Positions 1-8,373 of a stretch of 64,000 bases of DNA are shown in pieces; position 1 is the first letter of the stretch, and each line of letters starts with the position of its first letter. Origin of the DNA: UBA1765 sp045629945. GTDB lineage: Bacteria; Fibrobacterota; Fibrobacteria; Fibrobacterales; Fibrobacteraceae. The stretch is from positions 62,001-126,000 of the forward strand of contig JAZQSE010000041.1 of the NCBI GenBank assembly GCA_045629945.1. The letters are read 5' to 3'. The notes below the pieces were generated by a model, which was not told where the DNA came from, did not search any database, and was given only the letters and a program-made list of their open reading frames with translations. Made by a program: the position numbers and the translations under genes.

Positions 1-1059
1 CGTTGCTGAAGAATCAGACGTTCTATAATGACCTTGAATTAGAATGCCGTTATTGCAAACTTTTAATGATGTCGGAGTATTGAGTTTAAATTCTGCTTTT
101 GGAATTTCGCTTTTAGGAAGGTAGTAAGTTTCAAAAGTTCCGCAAGCCACTTCTAATGCATCAGATTTACATCTCATTTGGAACTTTTTCAAACCACTTC
201 CGGCAGAGTCTAAAGGAATTGCCATTTCAAAAGACCCATCAGCTTTAAATGAAATTGCTTCACCATGAAGGGTCGCGCTTATACCGGCGGAACATTTTCC
301 TTTTGCTACAACGGATTCTTCATGAATGGTATCGGGGAGAGCTTCTAAATTACAATTGATTTTTGCTTTTGCGTCTTTTAATTCTTTTTGGAATTTTTTG
401 TCTTCAGATTTTAAGTTTTCAATAAGTTGGTTTACTGCTTGGGTTGTGTCATTCAATATAGCGGCAAGGCGTTTTGCAAAGTCTTTGTCACCAGAAGAAG
501 CAAGTTCAAGAACAATCAGAGAATCGCCAACAATTGTTGTTTGACCAGCACCAATAGAGATACTCTTTCTAGATTTGTTATCTTGCACTTCTAGTTTACC
601 ATTTCTTAAGCCAGCAAAGAATGGTTTAGAACTAATTACACCTTCTGTTCCGCGAATAGCCGCTACAGCAGTTCCTGTTTTAAATGAAAATGATGCTGTT
701 TTCTTTTCTTGCTTCTGTGCTGCAAAACTTAAACGACCTGACTGAATATCAATACTTGTTTTGTAAGCACCGTTTTCTTCAAATAATTCAGAAAGTTCCA
801 CTTCTGAATGTTCTTCAATGGTAATGATACTTCCATCAGGTAAACCAAGAACGAGTTCGGATTCTTGGCCTGTTTTCACCTTATCAGTTTGAAAAACTTT
901 AGCTCCAACACGCAAAGTAGACCAAGTGGATTGATTCTTCTTTTGTCTAGAAACATCACCTAGTGCAGAACGTACTTTCCCTGCAACAGGAGCAGAATAG
1001 GAAAATGATGAAAACAAAAGCACCAAAGCCATTAAAAAAACGGTTTTTTGAAAACGCAT
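1..1059 (-). CDS. FecR-domain exported protein, C-terminus cut by window edge
   Basis: The frame opens at ATG 1059, eight bases after a GGAG ribosome site, and stays open to base 1, so 353 codons are visible and the C-terminus is missing. Residues 1-22 form a signal peptide (basic start, long hydrophobic core). Residues of about 25-165 resemble a FecR/LysM-associated FecR domain: a glycine and valine rich start, a PDGS turn, and the hallmark AAIRGTEG near residue 120. A later Lys/Glu-rich segment may be helical. FecR-like domains of this exported type are usually periplasmic and of unclear function; a role in iron signalling should not be assumed because no sigma factor or TonB receptor is adjacent. 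Confidence is good for export, moderate for the family. Confidence 0.7.
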   Translation of the reverse strand, partial: MRFQKTVFLMALVLLFSSFSYSAPVAGKVRSALGDVSRQKKNQSTWSTLRVGAKVFQTDKVKTGQESELVLGLPDGSIITIEEHSEVELSELFEENGAYKTSIDIQSGRLSFAAQKQEKKTASFSFKTGTAVAAIRGTEGVISSKPFFAGLRNGKLEVQDNKSRKSISIGAGQTTIVGDSLIVLELASSGDKDFAKRLAAILNDTTQAVNQLIENLKSEDKKFQKELKDAKAKINCNLEALPDTIHEESVVAKGKCSAGISATLHGEAISFKADGSFEMAIPLDSAGSGLKKFQMRCKSDALEVACGTFETYYLPKSEIPKAEFKLNTPTSLKVCNNGILIQGHYRTSDSSAT

Positions 1060-1261
1060 AGCGAACTCCAGAAAGGGATATGTAAAAAATCTAATAACTT
1101 TTATTTTACTTTCAAAAAACTTTTTATAAATAGTTTGCTAAAGAAGCTCTAGTATATAAGGAAAATCACAAATTTTTGAAACAGGAATTTTGAATGAATT
1201 GGCATGTGAAATTATGCAAAAACTTATAACTCATTGAACAACAAAGAGTTAGAGTTTTTTC

Positions 1262-2314
1262 TTATAAGAATTTTTTGATAAAAGGAACTTTTTTTAATAT
1301 GAAAACAAATATAAAGGATAAAAGGAAAATAGAAACGGCGGTTAAAGGAACATTTAACCAGGGAGTAGGCGAAATTAATTGTAGTTTAAGTCCATAAAAG
1401 ATTTTCAGAAAAACAGGGTGAATTAGGTATATTCCAAGAGTTGTTCTAGAACAAAGAGTTATAAATTTTGAAGAAACATTTAATTTGTCTGAAAAATCCT
1501 TAAAAAAGATGAAAATAGCAACAACCATTATAAAATTGGTTGGTCGCATATTGCCTAAAAAGAATTCATCGGGGGAATTTCTTACAAGAGAAAGATACGT
1601 AGAACCGATAAAAGAGATAATAAAAGAAAGGAATGCAAATGCGTAAATCCATTTTTTTGAACGATTAGAAATAGAAAAATGAGAAAAATAAAGCCCAGCA
1701 AGGTAATAAGCTAAATAAGAAGTAGTTCCTTGTATTGTTAAAAGGCTATAGACTTGTATGTCTGCAAAACGTTTGATTAAGTGTGAAATTGTTGGCACAC
1801 ACATTCCAAAAATAACTAGCATTATTAAAGTCAAACGAAGCATTTTCTCGCTCTCATGTGTGGTAAAAATGCGCAAAGCAGGCGTAAAAAGGTAAAGGCC
1901 TGCTAACATATAAAGAAACCAAAGATGCGTTTGCGGTTTTGTAAAGGCTAAAAGAGGAACTGTTAAAAATTCTTTCCAGCTGAAGCCTTGTATAAAAAGT
2001 TGAAATATTCCATAGAAAATCACCCAGAAAACAATAAGTTTTAACAGGTAGGGGACTTTGGTTTTTAAAATTTGTTCGGGAGAATAATTTTTTTCTGGAG
2101 AAAGTAAAAACGCGCCGCTAAGCATAACGAATATACCGACACCAAATCTTGCGGAACTATTGAAAAAATTTAAAACAAGCCAAGAATTCTGAGTTGGATT
2201 TAAACTATACCAAGCTGAAGAAGCTGTGTGTTGAAATACGACAGAAAAAGCGGCGATAATTCTTAAAATATCACCATAAATTTCTCTTGTAGGCATTGTT
2301 TTTGGTTCAGTCAT
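1262..2314 (-). CDS. Acyltransferase family 3 (WecH/OafA-like) membrane protein
   Basis: This 350-residue protein is strongly hydrophobic, with about ten predicted membrane segments. The N-terminus (REIYGDILRIIAAFSVV then QH) carries the Asp/Arg and His pattern typical of acyltransferase 3 proteins, and WFLYMLAGLYLFTPALR near residue 130 matches the WecH/YiaH branch. Such proteins transfer O-acyl (often acetyl) groups from acyl-CoA to surface polysaccharide sugars at the inner membrane. The acceptor cannot be read from the sequence. The neighbours do not form a polysaccharide operon; the M50-like gene lies 31 bases upstream on the same strand and may be cotranscribed. The start is uncertain because no clear ribosome site precedes ATG 2314; Met7 is an alternative. 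Confidence 0.75.
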   Translation of the reverse strand: MTEPKTMPTREIYGDILRIIAAFSVVFQHTASSAWYSLNPTQNSWLVLNFFNSSARFGVGIFVMLSGAFLLSPEKNYSPEQILKTKVPYLLKLIVFWVIFYGIFQLFIQGFSWKEFLTVPLLAFTKPQTHLWFLYMLAGLYLFTPALRIFTTHESEKMLRLTLIMLVIFGMCVPTISHLIKRFADIQVYSLLTIQGTTSYLAYYLAGLYFSHFSISNRSKKWIYAFAFLSFIISFIGSTYLSLVRNSPDEFFLGNMRPTNFIMVVAIFIFFKDFSDKLNVSSKFITLCSRTTLGIYLIHPVFLKIFYGLKLQLISPTPWLNVPLTAVSIFLLSFIFVFILKKVPFIKKFL

Positions 2315-2345
2315 ATTCTTTAAAAAGTAGAAAGAAAAAAAAGAA

Positions 2346-2960
2346 TTATGTCAGAATTTGAACTGAAGTTATAAAAAAGGTAATGAAAACGGGGAAAATA
2401 AGAATCCAGCAACTTTTAATGTAAGCTTTTGTATCCACTAAACTCATACTGCTATGATTTAAAAGCGAAATTAAAAAGTAAATGATTATAACTTTTTGGT
2501 AAAAGGGAAAATTTTCAGAAAATAATTTATGAGCCCAAAAATAAAAAAGGAAAATTCCGACAAAAGTAGGTGCTGAAGCGATTAAAGCATCTTGAAAAGC
2601 TCGGATAAAAAACGGGCCTCGATTGCAATAACTAATATGGCCTAGACGTTCAGGATTTTCTTCAAAAATACAGATTTCTTTGAGTTTTGCGCCAGTTAAG
2701 ATACATAAAGCGGCATGTGATAGTTCATGAATAATAGTTCCTGCAAAAGTGAAATAATTATGAAAAAATAAAGCGGCTTTTAAACCGAATATTTTTTTTA
2801 GGAAACCTAGTTCTATTTTTTCAAAAAAACTCAGAATCCAACCGATAAAAATGACAAAAAATAAAGAAAAACAAGTTAAAATTACGCTTAATAGAGCTAA
2901 ATCAGCGTAACTATTACCAAGTTCAGTTAGATTTTTAATCTGTAAAAAAAGAGATTGCAT
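2346..2960 (-). CDS. M50-like zinc metallopeptidase, integral membrane
   Basis: The 204-residue product has about five hydrophobic segments. One of them, near residues 70-85, contains HELSH, an HExxH zinc-binding motif placed inside the membrane as in site-2-protease (M50) peptidases. A later NHSS segment near residue 168 could supply a further polar face, but I do not see a clear NPDG/LDG motif of classic M50 enzymes. Many small M50-like proteins of this kind have no known substrate. The gene precedes the acyltransferase on the same strand. Membrane location is firm; proteolytic activity is inference from HExxH. Confidence 0.55.
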   Translation of the reverse strand: MQSLFLQIKNLTELGNSYADLALLSVILTCFSLFFVIFIGWILSFFEKIELGFLKKIFGLKAALFFHNYFTFAGTIIHELSHAALCILTGAKLKEICIFEENPERLGHISYCNRGPFFIRAFQDALIASAPTFVGIFLFYFWAHKLFSENFPFYQKVIIIYFLISLLNHSSMSLVDTKAYIKSCWILIFPVFITFFITSVQILT

Positions 2961-3079
2961 AAATTTTCGTTTAATTTAAAAAGAAAATTCCAAACAAATT
3001 AAGAAAAATCATTTTTTTGTATAGAAAAACTTGTTTTTAAAAAATAGATTTTATTATGTTAAAATAAAAAGAGGCGTAT

Positions 3080-3568
3080 ATGAAACAAATCTTTACAGTC
3101 GTATTTCTCTTAGGAGTATTTACTCTTTCTTTTTCTGCTGAAAAAGATTTAATCCAGACTAAAAAATTTCAAAAAAGTTTTCAGTCAGAATGTATTGATG
3201 ATGTAGATGATTTTTTTGAAAAGAAAAGCGCAAAACAAATTTGTTCTTGTGCTTACGATGAACTTCAAAAAGACACTTCTTTTTTGCCTTTGATTCATAA
3301 AGGTCTTGAAAGGGATGGCGAAGTTGATGATTTTGATAATTGGGGATTTCCATTATTGAAAAATTGTCTTCCAAAAACATTTACTCCAGAAATGGAAAAA
3401 GTTTTTGTTCGTGAATGTAGCGATGATATAAAAAAATCTACTTGTAAATGTGCTTATGAATGGTTGGTTTCTGAATACGATGTAAATCGTTATTTGCAAG
3501 AAAACATGGAATCAGAACATGTGTTCAAGAAAAACATTCATGACGCTATATTGAAGTGCAAAGATTAG
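3080..3568 (+). CDS. Small secreted protein with two CxCAY repeats, unknown function
   Basis: The 162-residue product begins with a signal peptide (MKQIFTVVFLLGVFTLSFSA, cleavage likely after residue 20). The mature part contains two similar units, each with an isolated Cys followed about 16 residues later by a C-x-C-A-Y motif (CSCAYDEL near residue 57 and CKCAYEWL near residue 123). Six cysteines in total would allow three disulfides, one set per repeat. It is acidic and probably helical. A ribosome site AGAGG precedes ATG 3080. It stands alone, with a strong terminator directly downstream. I do not recognise a named family. Confidence 0.6.
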   Translation: MKQIFTVVFLLGVFTLSFSAEKDLIQTKKFQKSFQSECIDDVDDFFEKKSAKQICSCAYDELQKDTSFLPLIHKGLERDGEVDDFDNWGFPLLKNCLPKTFTPEMEKVFVRECSDDIKKSTCKCAYEWLVSEYDVNRYLQENMESEHVFKKNIHDAILKCKD

Positions 3569-3592
3569 ATTTTTAATATGCGATTGTAAGGA

Positions 3593-3634
3593 ACGGCGCA
3601 TGCCCTCTGGGCATGCGCCGTAATAATTTTTTTT
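3593..3634 (+). terminator. Rho-independent terminator
   Basis: A 13-base perfect stem (ACGGCGCATGCCC, 3593-3605) with a three-base loop closes at 3621 and is followed by a T run at 3627-3634. It ends the small Cys-rich gene. Confidence 0.85.
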
Positions 3635-3743
3635 AGTCAGGCTAGTCACAATTTTTGTAAAACAAACGAAAAATCACTAAATAAAAGAAAATTTTCTTAA
3701 ATATTATTTTAAATGAAAGAATATTTATGTATAATATCAAAAT

Positions 3744-4262
3744 ATGAAAGAGAATCTTATCCCATGGAATGATCAATTTCCGACTTTATCTGGTCACGTG
3801 TTTGTAGCAAAAGGAGCACGCATTATTGGTCGTGTAGAAATCGGCGAATATTCTTCTGTTTTTTATAACGCCGTTCTTCGAGGTGATATAGCTTCTATTA
3901 AAATCGGTAAAAGAACAAATATTCAGGATAATGTAACGGTTCATTTATCTTCTGACAGAGGGGTTGTTATAGGAGATGATGTTACTATAGGGCATAATGC
4001 AGTTGTTCATGCGTGTACTATTGAAAGTGGTTCTACTATTGGCATGGGTGCAATTATTATGGATGGAGCCTGTATCCGAAAAAATTCTATAGTTGGTGCC
4101 GGGAGTGTTGTTACGGCAGACAAAGATTTTCCAGAAAATTCTTTGATTTTAGGGACACCAGCACGATTTATCCGAGAATTGACAGCAGAAGAAATACAAG
4201 CCAGCCAAAAAAACGCAGCAAGTTATGTTGAATTGATTAAAAATCAGGTCGGAAATGTTTAG
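3744..4262 (+). CDS. Gamma-carbonic anhydrase-like hexapeptide-repeat protein (YrdA/PaaY family)
   Basis: The 172-residue protein is a left-handed beta-helix. It has isoleucine/valine-led hexapeptide repeats from about residue 15 to 130 and a short C-terminal helix (TAEEIQASQKNAASYVEL). RGDIASIKIGKRTNIQDN and HLSSDR, then GHNAVVHA, give the Arg, Gln/Asp and three His (near residues 69, 86 and 91) expected for the gamma-class metal site. The family binds zinc or iron; many members have no proven carbonic anhydrase activity. No ribosome site is visible. A TATAAT hexamer at 3730-3735 lies only eight bases before the ATG, suggesting a leaderless transcript. It overlaps the next gene by eight bases and probably leads the lipid A operon. 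Confidence 0.85.
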   Translation: MKENLIPWNDQFPTLSGHVFVAKGARIIGRVEIGEYSSVFYNAVLRGDIASIKIGKRTNIQDNVTVHLSSDRGVVIGDDVTIGHNAVVHACTIESGSTIGMGAIIMDGACIRKNSIVGAGSVVTADKDFPENSLILGTPARFIRELTAEEIQASQKNAASYVELIKNQVGNV

Positions 4263-5217
4263 ATTCTTTTTTTTGATTAATCCAGTAAGTGGCGGTGGAC
4301 AAGGGAAAACTATCTATGAATTTCTCCCTGAAATAATGCAGTCAATGGGGTTTAATTCAACAGAATGGCATGCTGAATTTACAGAAAAAGAAAATTTTGA
4401 AAATCAGATTTCTAAAGCCATCTCAACGACTGAAACACTAATTGCAGTGGGTGGCGATGGAACGGTTTCCGCTGTATTTTCCAATATGATGCACCACCCT
4501 GATAAGCAGCGTGTAAAAATAGGGCTTATTCCTTTAGGAACCGGAAACGATTTAGCGCGTGTTTTAGGTCTTTACAAACCCTTTGTAGAAAAAGGCTTGC
4601 TTTATCTTTTACGCCGTTTGTTGTTAGCTTCTTCAAGAACTTTTGATATATGGGAAGTTAATGGAAATCTTGCATTTGCTAATTATTTTTCAGCAGGAAT
4701 CGATGCAAGGATAGCCCATGATTTTAATCAAGATAGAAAAGAAGGTAAAATTTCTTCTAATTCTGTTATTGCGAATAAAATACATTATGTCAAAAGGTTT
4801 TTTGCCGATAGAAATTATTTTTTGCAAAATGGAAAGCTGAGTTATACAAGGGTAGATGGAAAAACTAAAACTCTAGATGTTTCTGGTTTTCGAACAGTTA
4901 TTGTTGGGAATATCCCGAGTTTTGCTTCAGGCACTAATCCATTTTATTGCTCAGATATGTCGGATAAAATTCTTGAAATAGTTTGCGCCCCCAATCTTTT
5001 GGCTTTTTTAGGGGCTATTGCAATAGGTAATATTCCGTTCTTAGGCCATTTATACAAAAAGTATTTTCTGCATTCTTATAAAGCGACTTCTTTAGAATTA
5101 GAAGTTCTTCCTAGTGAATATTTGCAATTAGATGGCGAAGATTTAACGGGGCAAGGTGTTGAAAAAGTTTCTATTCGTTATGGTTATCAAGTGCAGATGC
5201 TTGCGTTAGGAGGCTAA
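4255..5217 (+). CDS. Diacylglycerol kinase-family lipid kinase
   Basis: The 320-residue product starts with NPVSGGGQGK (residues 9-18). It then has the nucleotide-binding signature VGGDGTV near residue 65 and PLGTGNDLARVLG near residue 98, all diagnostic of the DAGK catalytic domain. The C-terminal half has the second beta-sandwich domain with LQLDGEDL near residue 297. Members (YegS, DgkB, sphingosine kinase-like) phosphorylate lipid alcohols at the inner membrane with ATP. The exact substrate cannot be told from sequence. Overlap with the gene before it and direct abutment to lpxD after it place it in the envelope lipid operon. Confidence 0.88.
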   Translation: MFRFFFLINPVSGGGQGKTIYEFLPEIMQSMGFNSTEWHAEFTEKENFENQISKAISTTETLIAVGGDGTVSAVFSNMMHHPDKQRVKIGLIPLGTGNDLARVLGLYKPFVEKGLLYLLRRLLLASSRTFDIWEVNGNLAFANYFSAGIDARIAHDFNQDRKEGKISSNSVIANKIHYVKRFFADRNYFLQNGKLSYTRVDGKTKTLDVSGFRTVIVGNIPSFASGTNPFYCSDMSDKILEIVCAPNLLAFLGAIAIGNIPFLGHLYKKYFLHSYKATSLELEVLPSEYLQLDGEDLTGQGVEKVSIRYGYQVQMLALGG

Positions 5218-6180
5218 TTGACGCCCGTAAAATTATCAACTATTCTTTCACATTTAAAAATTTCCAATAACATTCAGGAAGATTTTTTTATTACTGGAGT
5301 AAATGCAATTCATTTGGCAAAATCTTCAGAAATTTCCTTTTGGGATAAAAAAGAAAATTTTGGAAATTCAGGTGACTCTTCTGCTGGCGTGCTTTTTGTC
5401 AGGAAAGATTTTTCGGGACATTTTCCAAAAGTGAAATATTTGCTGCCCGTTGAAAATCCATACGCCATGATGGTTTCTTTTTTAGAAACATTTTATTTGC
5501 CAATGGAAAAAAAAGAAAAGCCTTATGTTTCGCCATTAGCTAAAATTCACCCGACGGCCATAGTGGAGGGGAGTGTCTTAGATAACGCTTTTGTAGGGCC
5601 ATTTTCTGTTATTATGAAAGGTTCTGTTGTCGGTGAAAATTCTGTTTTAGAATCTCGGGTTACCTTGTATGAAAATGTTTCTATCGGGAAAAATTGTATT
5701 TTACAAGCAGGTGTTGTAATAGGTTCTCGAGGTTTTGGTTTTTTTGAAAAAGATGGAGAACGTTTTCCGGTTCCGCATATTGCAGGCGTTTCTATAGGTG
5801 ATAACTCTTCTATTGGTGCTAATTCTGTCGTCGCTTCAGGGTTTCTTTCTCCGACAACAATAGGTAACAACACGCATTTGGATTCTTTTGTACAAATTGG
5901 ACATAATTGTACGCTTGGAAATAATATTTATATGGCATCACAATGTGCATTAGCGGGTTCTACAATTGTAGAAGATAATGTTGATTTTGGTGGCGCAGCA
6001 AAAGCTTCTGGGCATTTAACGATTGGCAAAGGGGCAAAAATTGCGGCTAAAGCAGGGGTGACTAAAAATGTTCCAAGAGGTATTATGGTAGGCGGGTTCC
6101 CAGCAGAAGAAATTCATTCTTGGCGGCGGGGAGTTGCGTTACTGCGTAGTCTTGTGAAAAAGAGGAATCTTGATGCCTGA
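5218..6180 (+). CDS. lpxD: LpxD, UDP-3-O-acylglucosamine N-acyltransferase
   Basis: LpxD adds the N-linked acyl chain in the third step of lipid A synthesis. The 320-residue protein has the small N-terminal uridine-binding domain (about residues 1-95), then hexapeptide repeats forming a left-handed beta-helix (about 105-290), and ends in a helix. SRGFGFFEKDGERFPVPHIAGV and the later QIGHNCTLGN, which holds the catalytic His, are typical of LpxD. It starts at TTG 5218, right after the preceding stop, with AGGAGG at 5209-5213; no ATG fits. It overlaps lpxC by eight bases. lpxA and lpxB are not in the window. Confidence 0.92.
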   Translation: MTPVKLSTILSHLKISNNIQEDFFITGVNAIHLAKSSEISFWDKKENFGNSGDSSAGVLFVRKDFSGHFPKVKYLLPVENPYAMMVSFLETFYLPMEKKEKPYVSPLAKIHPTAIVEGSVLDNAFVGPFSVIMKGSVVGENSVLESRVTLYENVSIGKNCILQAGVVIGSRGFGFFEKDGERFPVPHIAGVSIGDNSSIGANSVVASGFLSPTTIGNNTHLDSFVQIGHNCTLGNNIYMASQCALAGSTIVEDNVDFGGAAKASGHLTIGKGAKIAAKAGVTKNVPRGIMVGGFPAEEIHSWRRGVALLRSLVKKRNLDA

Positions 6181-7018
6181 TTTTGAATCTTGCTCCCTTT
6201 CTTTTCCGTCGTCTTTTGCTCAAGTTACCTTGCGTAAGCCATTGCATAATGAACAACCAGGTGTTTCCTGGTTTATAGGGGATTCACTTTTATTTAAAAG
6301 TTGGGATTTACAGAAGAATCTTTCCCTTGTTTGGGATGTTAAAAGAACAACCATTATAGGGAATGGAAATACTTTTATTTCTTCTCCGGAACATCTGAGT
6401 GCAGCTTTGTTATTGTGGCATCATTTATGTGTAGATATTCATGTTTCCGAAAAAACAAGAGAATTGCCTTTACTTGATGGGAGCGCAAGAGATTGGTTAG
6501 AACATTTGCGGCCAAGAAATCCTTTTTCGAAAGAATTACTTTTTTATGAAATAGAAGAATCTTTTCGGATAGATTTTTCAAATGGTTTTTGTATTGTTGA
6601 ACCATCAGATACATTTGAAGTAGAATACTCTTTAGAACAAGAAGGTTTTTCAGATAGTGCATTTGTTTCTATTTATGCTCCGGAAGATTTGATTTCTGTA
6701 TTGAATGCCAGAACATTTATATTTGAAAACCAATTCAATAAGGCTTTAGCACAAGGTTTACTTGCCGGAGTAAGTGAAAATTCAGGCCTTTTATTACGTC
6801 CGGTAAAAAAATCTGAAGTTCAAGTTCTCAGAAATAAAAAATTACGATTTGAACAAGAAATTCTTTATCATAAAGTGTTAGATTTGGTTGGCGACCTTTC
6901 TTTGTTTGTGCAAGAATTGCCTATGGCAAAAATACGCATTCACAATGGAGGTCATATAGTGCATCATCAAATATTTAAAAGGTTGGTAAAATATGTCCAT
7001 TCTCGATACCCTGCCTAA
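6173..7018 (+). CDS. lpxC: LpxC, UDP-3-O-acyl-N-acetylglucosamine deacetylase
   Basis: LpxC is the zinc deacetylase that commits to lipid A synthesis. In the 281-residue product, SPEHLSAAL (Glu73, His74) gives the catalytic Glu and first zinc His. PLLDGSARDWL matches the conserved DGSA block, and LYHKVLDLVGDL supplies the His and Asp zinc ligands. HNGGHIVHH holds the final conserved His. ATG 6173 is chosen over TTG 6170 because of AGAGGAA five bases upstream. The protein is somewhat shorter and more divergent than the E. coli enzyme (305 residues). The gene overlaps lpxD and fabZ (26 bases with the latter). Confidence 0.88.
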   Translation: MPDFESCSLSFPSSFAQVTLRKPLHNEQPGVSWFIGDSLLFKSWDLQKNLSLVWDVKRTTIIGNGNTFISSPEHLSAALLLWHHLCVDIHVSEKTRELPLLDGSARDWLEHLRPRNPFSKELLFYEIEESFRIDFSNGFCIVEPSDTFEVEYSLEQEGFSDSAFVSIYAPEDLISVLNARTFIFENQFNKALAQGLLAGVSENSGLLLRPVKKSEVQVLRNKKLRFEQEILYHKVLDLVGDLSLFVQELPMAKIRIHNGGHIVHHQIFKRLVKYVHSRYPA

Positions 7019-7475
7019 GTCAGAAAAACCAGGTGTTTTGCTTGATAGTGAAGTTGTTCATGCTCTTTTGCCTCAAAAAGACCCATTTGCTTTTGTTGAT
7101 GAAGTGAATTGTCTTTATGAAGTAGATGGTAAAGATGCGTTGACAGCAACCAAGTATATTTTAGGAACAGAAGGTTATTTTAAGGGACATTTCCCAACAG
7201 AACCGATTATGCCAGGCGTTTTACAAGTTGAAGCTATGGCTCAAGCGGGTTGTTTGCTTGCTGCATTAAAATATGAAAAAGAAATAGAAGGCAAACGTCC
7301 TGCTTTTATGGGGGTTGATGCTTGCCGTTTTCGTCGTCCGGTAAAACCAGGTGATGTTTTGACTTTAAAAGTAGTTCTTGAAAAATTCCGCCGAGGAATT
7401 ATGGTTTTCTCTGGTGAAATTTATTGTGGCGAAGACGCTGTTTGTAATGCTACATTAACGGCAGCGATGGTTTAG
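6993..7475 (+). CDS. fabZ: FabZ, 3-hydroxyacyl-ACP dehydratase
   Basis: FabZ dehydrates 3-hydroxyacyl-ACP in fatty acid elongation and so competes with lipid A synthesis for hydroxyacyl-ACP. The 160-residue hot-dog-fold protein has the signature GHFPTEPIMPGVLQVEAMAQ, with catalytic His66 and Glu80 spaced 14 residues apart as in known FabZ. Its start lies inside the last codons of lpxC, so the two are probably translationally coupled. In Bacteroidetes and Chlorobi these two proteins are commonly fused; here they are separate but overlapping. Confidence 0.92.
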   Translation: MSILDTLPKSEKPGVLLDSEVVHALLPQKDPFAFVDEVNCLYEVDGKDALTATKYILGTEGYFKGHFPTEPIMPGVLQVEAMAQAGCLLAALKYEKEIEGKRPAFMGVDACRFRRPVKPGDVLTLKVVLEKFRRGIMVFSGEIYCGEDAVCNATLTAAMV

Positions 7476-7482
7476 TCGTTTT

Positions 7483-8373
7483 ATGTTGCATGTTCTCATA
7501 CTTGCCGCAGGTTTAGGAACAAGACTTAAACCATTAACAGATTCTTGTCCTAAACCGTTAGTCCCTGTTGTTGATGCTTCAATTCTTGAACACCAAGTTC
7601 GTTTTGTTAAAACGCTTGGTGATGTTACTTTGCATGTTAATGCCCACCATCTAGCAGAGAAATTAGAAAAAGAAGCAAAACAACTTGGATTTTTTAAAGT
7701 CTGGCAAGAACAAGAACTTTTGGGAACTGGAGGGCCAATTCATCGCATGGCAAAAGAAATGGACATCGATGAATTGCTTATTTTAAACGGAGATTGTTTT
7801 TGCTCATTGGATTTAAATGCTTTTTTTAATGCGGCAAGATCGTCTCAATCATCAGTAGCCTTGTTATGTAGGGATTTTTCAAAAGTAAACACATTACTGA
7901 TAGAAAACTCTAAATTACAAGGCATAGCTAACAAGTTTCTTTTTGGAAATCCTACTAGTCGTGCTACATTTTCTGGCATTTCATGGTATAGTAAAAAGGC
8001 TTTACAAAACATTCGTGAATCAGAACGAGATGTCCGCGACTTTTGGAAACGTTTAATAGAAACCGGAGATTCTCCAACGACAATTCTGGCTAAAGAAAAT
8101 GCTCTTTGGATTGATATGGGTACACCTATCGGTTTATTCAATGCAGTAAAAGCAAGGCTTTCTCAATTAAATAAAACGAACTGGATTGACTCTAAAGCAT
8201 CTTTAGGAAACAATGTTCTTATAGGCGAGAATGTGGTTATTCACCAGGATACATTTGTAGGCGATTCAGCGCATTTAGAAAATGTCGTGATTTTACCTGG
8301 AGCAAAACTTGAGCCCAGCCAAGTTTATAAAAATCAGATTGTGGGTGAAAATTTTACATGGGGTCTTGAATGA
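7483..8373 (+). CDS. Sugar-1-phosphate nucleotidyltransferase (MurU/RmlA-like)
   Basis: The 296-residue protein starts with LILAAGLGTRLKPLTDSCPKPL, the nucleotide-binding loop of sugar nucleotidyltransferases. LLGTGGPIH and LNGDCF (metal-binding Asp) follow near residues 85 and 107, and WIDMGTP near residue 207. A short C-terminal hexapeptide-like tail (NVLIGENVVIHQD) follows the catalytic domain. The closest functional parallel I can suggest is MurU, which makes UDP-MurNAc in peptidoglycan recycling, because an AmgK-like kinase lies one gene downstream. A role in LPS or other sugars is equally possible. It overlaps the next gene by an ATGA junction. Confidence 0.75.
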   Translation: MLHVLILAAGLGTRLKPLTDSCPKPLVPVVDASILEHQVRFVKTLGDVTLHVNAHHLAEKLEKEAKQLGFFKVWQEQELLGTGGPIHRMAKEMDIDELLILNGDCFCSLDLNAFFNAARSSQSSVALLCRDFSKVNTLLIENSKLQGIANKFLFGNPTSRATFSGISWYSKKALQNIRESERDVRDFWKRLIETGDSPTTILAKENALWIDMGTPIGLFNAVKARLSQLNKTNWIDSKASLGNNVLIGENVVIHQDTFVGDSAHLENVVILPGAKLEPSQVYKNQIVGENFTWGLE

